A stretch of DNA of 64,000 nucleotides from NCBI RefSeq assembly GCF_900566075.1, contig NZ_UPHU01000001.1, positions 5,456,325 through 5,520,324 on the forward strand, read 5' to 3'. This document shows positions 58,247 through 64,000 of this stretch, one piece after another (position 1 is the stretch's first letter; the number at the start of each line of letters is the position of its first letter). A model generated the notes under the pieces. The model saw nothing but the letters and a program-made list of their open reading frames with translations. It made no database searches and had not been told where the DNA came from. Position numbers and translations under genes: made by a program. The stretch is from Mycobacterium pseudokansasii. GTDB taxonomy: Bacteria > Actinomycetota > Actinomycetes > Mycobacteriales > Mycobacteriaceae.

Positions 58247-60121
58247 TCAGCGGTGGAAGAAGCCCGAGTGCCCGCTATCGGTGCCGGGGAATTCACTGAT
58301 GTTTCCGACGCCCGAGTTGCGGATACCGATGTTGAAGAAGCCCGAGTTCTGGAATCCCACGCCATTGTTGACGCCATTGAAGAAGCCTGAACCTCTATCG
58401 CTTGAGTTATAGAAGCCCGAGCCGCCGAAGCCGAAGTTGTTGAAGCCGGAACCTAACGGCCCTAAGTTACGCCCGCCAGACGACTTCTCCCCGGCGTTGG
58501 TGAAGCCTGAGCTATCGTCGCCCTGGTTGAAAAAGCCCGAGGTGCCGGTGCCCAGATTTCCGAAGCCGGAACTCTGGCCGGGCCCGTCGCCCACCTGCCC
58601 GATAGCCGTGTTCAAGTTGCCTGAATTGAAGCCACCGGTGTTGATACTGCCCGAATTGCCGAACCCGGTGTTTGTGGCGCCGGCATTGAAGACGCCGGTA
58701 TTGCGCTCACCCGAATTGAAGAAGCCGGTGTTCCCCTGACCTGAGTTGAACAGACCGGTGTTCTCGTTCGCCGAGTTGAAGAAACCCGTGGTATACCGGC
58801 CGGAGTTGAACGCACCCGTGGTTTCGCCGGAGGTGTTACCGAAGCCGGTGGCTTGCAGGCCGGTATTCCAGAAACCGGTGACGGTGCCGCCCGTCGTTTG
58901 GAATCCGGTGTTGTTGGTCCCCGAGACTTCGAAACCGGTGTTGGCAAAGCCGGAATTGAAGATGCCGACGTTGTTGGTGCCGGAGTTGAAAAAGCCGATG
59001 TTTCCGGTTCCCGAATTGCCGAAGCCGATGTTGCCGCTGCCCGTGTTCAGGCCACCTATTCCGACCTGATTGTTGCCGGTGAGCCCAAAGCCGATGTTGC
59101 CGTTGCCGGTGTTGCCGAAGCCGATGTTGCCGTTGCCGGTGTTGCCGAAGCCCCAGTTGGAATCCCCGGTGTTTCCCGAGCCCCGGTTGAAGCTGCCGGT
59201 GTTTGCACTGCCGATGTTGTTCTGGGCGGGAGTGTTGGTCGGGCCCACGTTGCCGAAGCCGACGTTGCCGTCGCCCTTGTTACCGCCGCCGACATTGCCT
59301 TTGCCGTCGTTGCCGAAGCCGACGTTCTGGCTGCCGTTATTGCCCCCGCCGACGTTACTGGTGCCCGAGTTGCCGCCGCCCACGTTGCTGTCGCCGCGAT
59401 TGCCGCCGCCCAGGTTGGAACTGCCGCTATTTCCACTGCCGAGATTGGAGCTGCCGGTATTGCCGCTGCCCACATTGGAATTGCCGATGTTTCCATTGCC
59501 CACGTTGTCGTCACCGTGGTTTCCGTTGCCCACGTTGCCGCTGCCGTTGTTGCCCACGCCGATGTTCTGTGGGCCGGAGATGCCGAGCGCGTTGAACAGC
59601 GATTGCTGCCAGGACGTCAGCTGCGCTGCCGCCGCCGAGGCACCGGCGTGGTAGCCGGCCATCACGCCCACATCCTGGGCCCACATCTCCTCATAGGCGC
59701 CTTCGAAGGCCGCAATCGCCGGGAAGTTCTGCCCGAACAGGTTCGACAACACCAGCGACACCAACCGAGAGCGATTGGCCGCCACCGCTACGGGGTGGAC
59801 GATGGCGGCCTGCGCCGCCTCGAACACCCCGGCGACTGCTCGGGCCCCGCCTGCCACACCGGCGGCCTGCGCCGCTGTTGCGTCAAGCCACGCCGCATAC
59901 GGGGCGGCCGCGGCCGCCATCGTCGCCGCTGCCGGACCCTGCCACGATGCGGCGGTCAGGCCCGCCGTCACCGCGGAAAATGAGGCCGCCGACAGGCTCA
60001 ACTCCTCGGCCAGCGCATCCCAGGCGCCGGCGGCCGTCAGCAACGGCGCCGGGCCAGCGCCGGCGAACATCAGTGCCGAATTGACTTCCGGCGGCAACAA
60101 CGCGAAATTTGGCGGCATCAT
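58247..60121 (-). CDS. PPE family protein, MPTR subclass
   Basis: A 624-residue protein. The PPE domain (residues 1-175) shows PPE at the N-terminus ([15 protein letters not shown]), WxG (ASWQGPAA) and the long helices to [10 protein letters not shown]. From about residue 195 on it consists of major polymorphic tandem repeats of the NxGxGNxG type ([17 protein letters not shown]) to the end. ATG-ATG start at 60121/60118 with GAGGAG upstream. PPE-MPTR proteins are exported by ESX-5. No PE partner gene adjoins it. Confidence 0.95.
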   Translation of the reverse strand: MMPPNFALLPPEVNSALMFAGAGPAPLLTAAGAWDALAEELSLSAASFSAVTAGLTAASWQGPAAATMAAAAAPYAAWLDATAAQAAGVAGGARAVAGVFEAAQAAIVHPVAVAANRSRLVSLVLSNLFGQNFPAIAAFEGAYEEMWAQDVGVMAGYHAGASAAAAQLTSWQQSLFNALGISGPQNIGVGNNGSGNVGNGNHGDDNVGNGNIGNSNVGSGNTGSSNLGSGNSGSSNLGGGNRGDSNVGGGNSGTSNVGGGNNGSQNVGFGNDGKGNVGGGNKGDGNVGFGNVGPTNTPAQNNIGSANTGSFNRGSGNTGDSNWGFGNTGNGNIGFGNTGNGNIGFGLTGNNQVGIGGLNTGSGNIGFGNSGTGNIGFFNSGTNNVGIFNSGFANTGFEVSGTNNTGFQTTGGTVTGFWNTGLQATGFGNTSGETTGAFNSGRYTTGFFNSANENTGLFNSGQGNTGFFNSGERNTGVFNAGATNTGFGNSGSINTGGFNSGNLNTAIGQVGDGPGQSSGFGNLGTGTSGFFNQGDDSSGFTNAGEKSSGGRNLGPLGSGFNNFGFGGSGFYNSSDRGSGFFNGVNNGVGFQNSGFFNIGIRNSGVGNISEFPGTDSGHSGFFHR

Positions 60122-60289
60122 GACTCCTCTACTCGCCAGGAGCGGATCCACCAAATCTAGTCTCGCCGGGCGGCGATAATCAGCAAATCTGCAAACCTGT
60201 TGCCGGCGTGGTGATCTGGCGTCAATTCGCGACGAGTGTGGTTGCCGGAGGCGTAACGTCGACACCAAGGCCGGCGAAAGGACTGGGAG

Positions 60290-60424
60290 TTGCTCGACGA
60301 TTCCTACGGCGACGTCGTGCTCGGCGCCCGCCCGGCCGGGCAGGACGCGGCGGGCCGCTGCAGTGTGCCGGAACTGCGCGTCGCGGTGGCCGGACATGAA
60401 CTGGCCAGGGAGTACTCATGGTGA
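60290..60424 (+). CDS. 44-residue ORF of unknown function
   Basis: It starts with TTG at 60290 after AAAGGACTGGGAG and encodes a charged soluble peptide ([16 protein letters not shown] ... [15 protein letters not shown]). Its stop overlaps the cupin start, which favours coupling. It could equally be the tail of a decayed gene. Not recognised. Confidence 0.35.
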   Translation: MLDDSYGDVVLGARPAGQDAAGRCSVPELRVAVAGHELAREYSW

Positions 60425-60879
60425 CCTCGGACGCATTTCATCCGGAATTTCACAGCGACGCAACGCCGGGCGTGGCCGCGCGCAACCGGGTACACCACGT
60501 CAGATCATCCGAAATCAGTTCCGACACAGCACAATCGGAGGGAATGCGGCGATTCGCCGCGCTCAGCGGACGTTCCGTCGGCGCCGAGAAGTTGTGGATG
60601 GGCGAGACGCACGTCTCGCCCGGAACGGCGTCGGCCAACCACCATCACGGCGACTCCGAAACCGCAATCTATGTACGAAGTGGCCATCCAGAGTTCGTGT
60701 TTCACGACGGCGTCCAGGAAGTGCGCATCTCGACCCAGCCCGGTGACTACATCTTTATCCCGCCGTATCTGCCGCATCGGGAAGAGAACCCCGACCCGAC
60801 CACGCCCGCGGAGGTGGTCATCGCGCGCAGCACCCAGGAGCCGATCGTGGTCAACCTACCGGGGCTTTATCCGCTCTGA
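60418..60879 (+). CDS. cupin-domain protein
   Basis: A 153-residue single cupin. Motif 1 is SANHHHGDSETAIYVRSG with three consecutive histidines and Glu as probable metal ligands; motif 2 is PGDYIFIPPYLPHRE with a further His. Cupins of this size are small dioxygenases, isomerases or binding proteins. Its 3' end overlaps the convergent ABM gene by 24 bp. Confidence 0.85.
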   Translation: MVTSDAFHPEFHSDATPGVAARNRVHHVRSSEISSDTAQSEGMRRFAALSGRSVGAEKLWMGETHVSPGTASANHHHGDSETAIYVRSGHPEFVFHDGVQEVRISTQPGDYIFIPPYLPHREENPDPTTPAEVVIARSTQEPIVVNLPGLYPL

Positions 60880-61182
60880 TCCGGCTGCCTCGTCTAGCGG
60901 GCTGAGCACGGTAACCGCGATCGGCTCGCTCAGCAGGGCGGGCAGCCGTTCGCGGTAACTGCGGTAATGGGCGGAGCCCCGGTGCTCGTCGAGTGCGCTG
61001 CGGTCGCGATAACGCTCGAACAACACCAGCTCGGCGCCGTCGGCGCTTTCGTAGAGGTCATAGGTACGGCACCCGCCTTCGGCGCGGGTCGGCGCGATCA
61101 TCCCGGCGAGCAGGACACGCAGCGCATCCATCGATTCCGGGCGCGGGGTGAACCGGGCGATGACCGCGATTGACGACGACAT
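60856..61182 (-). CDS. antibiotic biosynthesis monooxygenase (ABM) family protein
   Basis: A 108-residue ferredoxin-like ABM domain (IAVIARFTPRPESMDALRVL ... GCRTYDLYES, LFERYRDRSALDEHRGSAHY). Cofactor-free or haem-related oxygenases and quinol monooxygenases belong here. Divergent from the GntR gene with 71 bp between starts. Confidence 0.87.
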   Translation of the reverse strand: MSSSIAVIARFTPRPESMDALRVLLAGMIAPTRAEGGCRTYDLYESADGAELVLFERYRDRSALDEHRGSAHYRSYRERLPALLSEPIAVTVLSPLDEAAGSERIKPR

Positions 61183-61235
61183 GTGACGACCTTCCGGGCA
61201 GGTGTGCCGCCGGCCCTTGACGGCCGACGTTCTAA

Positions 61236-61251
61236 GACGTTTTAATACGTC
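61236..61251. promoter_or_regulatory. candidate GntR operator overlapping the gntR promoter
   Basis: GACGTTTTAATACGTC has perfect 5-bp arms (GACGT/ACGTC) around an AT-rich centre and ends 2 bp before the gntR ATG at 61254. It lies between the gntR gene and the divergent ABM gene and overlaps a possible -10 (TAATAC), so autoregulation is likely. Confidence 0.45.
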
Positions 61252-61253
61252 CT

Positions 61254-62063
61254 ATGACGAGTGTCAAGCTTGATCTGGATGCCGCCGAGTTCCGGATATC
61301 GCGCGGCAGCGTGCCGGCGAGCACTCAGCTTGCCGAGGCACTCAAGACGCAGATCGTCAAACAACGGCTGCCCAGCGGTGGGCGGCTGCCCAGCGAGCGG
61401 GAGCTGATCGACAAGTCGGGGCTGAGCCGGGTGACGGTGCGGTCCGCGGTGGGGATCCTCGAACGTCAGGGGTGGCTGGTGCGTCGGCAGGGACTGGGCA
61501 CCTTCGTCGCCGATCCGGTCAGGCAAGAACTCGGTTCGGGGGTGCGCACGATCACCGAGGTGCTGCTGAGCTCCGGTGTCGCCCCGCGAGTGGAGGTGTT
61601 GTCCCACAGCGTGTGCGCGCCACCGCAACCGATCGCCGCGGCACTGACCTTGCCGGAGGTCTTGTGTATCCGCCGGCGCTTCAGCGCGGGCGGCGAACCC
61701 TTGGCGCTGGTCACCGCCTACCTACCGCCGGGTGTGGGCGATGCTGTGGAACCACTGCTATCCGGTGCCCTCGATACCGAAACCACGTACACGATGTGGG
61801 AGCAACGACTGGGCATCCGGATTGCCAAGGCCACCCACGACATATCGGCGGCCGGCGCATCCGCCGAAGTCGCCGCGGCGTTGGAGCTGCCGGCGGGCGC
61901 ACCGGTGCTGGTGCTCGACCGCACCAGCTACCGCGAAGACGGCAAAGCGCTCGAGGTGGTGGTGTTCCACTACCGCCCCGATCGGTACAAGTTCTCCGTC
62001 ACACTGCCGCGAACGCTGCCCGAGGCGGGCGCCGGAATTATCGAAAGGTCGGAATTCACATGA
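61254..62063 (+). CDS. GntR family (HutC/UTRA) transcriptional regulator
   Basis: A 269-residue regulator: the N-terminal GntR wHTH (residues 20-85: LAEALKTQIVKQRLPSGGRL, SERELIDKSGLSRVTVR, GLGTFVADP) and a UTRA ligand domain (residues 105-260). It controls the operon it heads: the next gene overlaps its stop by 4 bp. Ligand unknown. Confidence 0.92.
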   Translation: MTSVKLDLDAAEFRISRGSVPASTQLAEALKTQIVKQRLPSGGRLPSERELIDKSGLSRVTVRSAVGILERQGWLVRRQGLGTFVADPVRQELGSGVRTITEVLLSSGVAPRVEVLSHSVCAPPQPIAAALTLPEVLCIRRRFSAGGEPLALVTAYLPPGVGDAVEPLLSGALDTETTYTMWEQRLGIRIAKATHDISAAGASAEVAAALELPAGAPVLVLDRTSYREDGKALEVVVFHYRPDRYKFSVTLPRTLPEAGAGIIERSEFT

Positions 62064-63085
62064 ACATCGCCGGATCCGATGACCCCCACTTCGGACTTGT
62101 CCTTGCGCTGACGGTCAACGGGCTGGCGGTCAGCAGATACCCCGATATGGTTACCGTCTCGCGAGCCGCAGAGCACTACGGATTCGACTCCATCTGGCTC
62201 TGCGATCATTTCCTGACGGTCAGCCCGGACGACTACGTCAAAGACGCCGGCATCGCCGGCCAATCCAGTAAAACCCGCCAGGACGCACGGCCCACATCGC
62301 TGCCCCTGCTGGAATGCTGGACGGCGTTGACGGCGCTGGCTCGCGATACCACCCGGCTGCGCCTGGGCACCAGTGTGCTGTGCAACTCGTATCGCCATCC
62401 CTCGGTGCTGGCCAAAATGGCCGCCACTCTGGACGTGATCTCCGAGGGACGCCTCGATCTGGGGTTGGGCGCAGGCTGGTTTCAGCGCGAGTTCGAGGCC
62501 TATGGCATTTCGTTTCCGCCGGTGGGCGAGCGAGTCTCCGCATTGGCCGAAGCCCTGGAGGTGATCCGGACGGTCTGGACCGAGCCGAACCCCACCTTTG
62601 CCGGCAGGTTCTACACGCTGAACGGCGCGATCTGCGATCCGCCTCCCCTCCAACGGCCCCACCCACCGCTCTGGATCGGGGGCGAAGGAGACCGCGTGCA
62701 CCGCATCGCGGCCAAGCTGGCGCAGGGTCTCAACGTGCGGTGGTGGTCGCCACAGCAGGTGGCCCGACGCCGGGAGTTCCTGGCACGGGCCTGCGAGTCG
62801 GCCGGCCGTGACCCGGGCACACTGCAGCGGTCGGTGACCGTGCTGCTGGCACCGACCGATTCGGCGGCGGACGAAGCGCGAATTCGCTTGGAGTTCTCCT
62901 CCATTCCCGAGTCCGGCCTCATCGTCGGGCACCCGGATCGCTGCGCGGAGCGCATCCGTGACTACCAGGATTGTGGGGTCACCCACTTCCTGTTCACGGT
63001 TCCGCGGGTGGTGGAGTCCGACCATCTGCACGTCATCGGTCGCGACATCATTCCGTTGCTCAAGTCCCGGGTCACGGCGTCATGA
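62060..63085 (+). CDS. LLM-class (F420/flavin-dependent) oxidoreductase
   Basis: A 341-residue luciferase-like TIM-barrel enzyme: ATEHYGFDSIWLCDHF-like N-terminus (AAEHYGFDSIWLCDHF), TRLRLGTSVLCNSYRHP, GRLDLGLGAGWFQREFEAYG and PPLWIGGEGD. In mycobacteria most of these use coenzyme F420. Start ATG at 62060 overlaps the GntR stop (ATGA). Sits between a GntR regulator and a transglutaminase-like protein, implying a small dedicated pathway. Confidence 0.92.
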   Translation: MNIAGSDDPHFGLVLALTVNGLAVSRYPDMVTVSRAAEHYGFDSIWLCDHFLTVSPDDYVKDAGIAGQSSKTRQDARPTSLPLLECWTALTALARDTTRLRLGTSVLCNSYRHPSVLAKMAATLDVISEGRLDLGLGAGWFQREFEAYGISFPPVGERVSALAEALEVIRTVWTEPNPTFAGRFYTLNGAICDPPPLQRPHPPLWIGGEGDRVHRIAAKLAQGLNVRWWSPQQVARRREFLARACESAGRDPGTLQRSVTVLLAPTDSAADEARIRLEFSSIPESGLIVGHPDRCAERIRDYQDCGVTHFLFTVPRVVESDHLHVIGRDIIPLLKSRVTAS

Positions 63086-63807
63086 CTCGTGCCGGGGATC
63101 TGGACCCGTATCTGGCGCCGACCGACTACGTCGACGCCCGCCATCCGCTGGTCCGGGCGACGGCTGCAGCGCTGGTGCACGGTGCCACATCCGATGTCGA
63201 GCGGGTCGGACGCATCTATCACTACGTGCGTGATCTGCCCTATGACATCCTTGCCGCATTCCGCTACCTCGCCCGGGGCGAACACCGGGCCAGCGACGCA
63301 CTCCGGCACGGTGTCGCCTTCTGCATGGGAAAGGCGAGCATGTTCGTCGCCCTATGCCGAGCGGTGGGCGTGCCGGCCCGCGTCGCCTTCCAGACGTTGA
63401 GCTCCCCGGACAAGGAGTTTCTCTCCCCGGAGGTCCGTGCCCTGTGGGGAGGCAAATCCGGCAGGCCGTTGCCGTGGCACTCTCTCGGCGAGGCCTACCT
63501 GGGCAACCGATGGGTCAAGCTAGACGCCACCATCGACGCGACGACGGCGGCGCGGCTGGGCAAACCCTACCGGCGCGAGTTCGACGGCGTCACCGACATT
63601 CCGACGGTTGAGGGCCCCGTCCTGCAGGAAAACGGCAGCTACGCCGACTACCCGGGCGACGTCGCCCTATGGTACGCACTGGTGGCACGCGCGGTGCTGA
63701 ATGCCTTGGAGTCCAGCGACATTCACGCTCGAGTCGCCGACGACGACGAACTGTGGGCCGGCCCTCGCCGGGAGGCGGTGGCGCGCCGGCAAGGAGCCGG
63801 TCCCTGA
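63082..63807 (+). CDS. transglutaminase-like (cysteine-protease fold) protein
   Basis: A 241-residue protein with the transglutaminase-core triad: Cys in GVAFCMGKASMF, His in PWHSLGEAYL and Asp in VKLDATID. Bacterial members cleave or form amide bonds in peptides or small molecules. Its ATG overlaps the preceding stop (ATGA), so it is co-translated with the LLM enzyme. Substrate unknown. Confidence 0.87.
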   Translation: MTRAGDLDPYLAPTDYVDARHPLVRATAAALVHGATSDVERVGRIYHYVRDLPYDILAAFRYLARGEHRASDALRHGVAFCMGKASMFVALCRAVGVPARVAFQTLSSPDKEFLSPEVRALWGGKSGRPLPWHSLGEAYLGNRWVKLDATIDATTAARLGKPYRREFDGVTDIPTVEGPVLQENGSYADYPGDVALWYALVARAVLNALESSDIHARVADDDELWAGPRREAVARRQGAGP

Positions 63808-63859
63808 CCCGCACTCATCACACGTCAAGGGGTGATTGTCTAACCCGGTATTTATCGAA

Positions 63860-64000
63860 CTAGTGCGCACCGCTGGCGTGGATTTCGGCTAGGGCTTGGG
63901 CGAGGTCGTCAGGGATGGAGTCGGCGGCGGCGATGGTGTGTTGTCCGGCTTGGATGGTGATGGTGCGGTAGCGTCGTACAGTTCGCACGAATTTCCTTAT
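63860..64000 (-). CDS. C-terminal fragment of an unidentified protein, cut by the window edge
   Basis: The minus strand is open from the right edge to TAG at 63860, giving 46 residues (KFVRTVRRYRTITIQ ... SIPDDLAQALAEIHASGAH). The composition is basic then acidic and it is not recognised; a transposase or integrase tail is possible. Confidence 0.5.
   Translation of the reverse strand: MRKFVRTVRRYRTITIQAGQHTIAAADSIPDDLAQALAEIHASGAH

Overview
This is high-GC DNA from a slow-growing Mycobacterium. The evidence is a PE_PGRS gene, a PPE-MPTR gene, frequent GTG/TTG starts, leaderless-type promoters, and long gene-order agreement with the M. tuberculosis Rv0798c-Rv0831c block, read in the opposite direction. 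It is not M. tuberculosis itself: a complete pstSCAB operon sits beside phoU and mshD, and several extra genes are interleaved. The species cannot be fixed from the sequence alone; something in the M. kansasii, M. marinum or M. gordonae range would fit.

Left part (1-9350). A tightly packed catabolic operon encodes an SDR dehydrogenase (cut by the window edge), an acetoacetate decarboxylase-family protein and two paralogous amidohydrolases. A decayed zone follows. A dead ISL3-type insertion sequence splits a DUF2510 membrane-protein gene, whose 3' part now runs into a YVTN beta-propeller. Next come an NHL propeller resembling a PknD sensor without its kinase, and a tRNA cluster (Phe, Asp, Glu on minus; Lys on plus).

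Conserved core (9560-30161). It holds a TIGR04255 protein, a UPF0677 methyltransferase, a nucleoside deaminase, a KmtR-type metal sensor with a His-rich small protein, an MpaB/DUF2236 protein, a TetR regulator, DesA1, Dus, an LCP cell-wall ligase, PhoU, the pst phosphate operon, MshD, GlnR and LmeA. A 1 kb repeat-rich gap lies between glnR and lmeA. The sulfur operon (DUF4395-cysA-sseC) is preceded by a leaderless polycysteine upstream ORF. A tiny membrane protein coupled to nitrobindin closes this part.

Accessory insert (30282-34306). Two adjacent genes attract attention. One encodes a four-helix membrane protein with TrkA-N-like and RyR domains. The other encodes a TIR domain joined through a membrane helix to a PknH-type extracellular sensor. 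This is the best candidate in the window for an undescribed signalling or defence system. A strong hairpin and a small RNA/short-ORF element follow, on the minus strand downstream of pabC.

Right part (34549-64000). It holds pabC-like, ygfZ-like and DUF3073 genes, a PE_PGRS gene, purM/purF, an SCP-like protein, an orphan MCE protein with a HAD lipoprotein, Stealth-family CpsY overlapping the Rv0805-type phosphodiesterase tail to tail, a CPBP protease, purL, a VOC protein and M18 aminopeptidase. A DyP peroxidase-encapsulin nanocompartment operon follows. Then comes an amidase/enoyl-CoA hydratase/SnoaL cluster divergent from a MarR gene, a PPE-MPTR gene, and a GntR-LLM oxidoreductase-transglutaminase operon flanked by a cupin and an ABM monooxygenase. 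A truncated gene of unknown function runs off the right edge.
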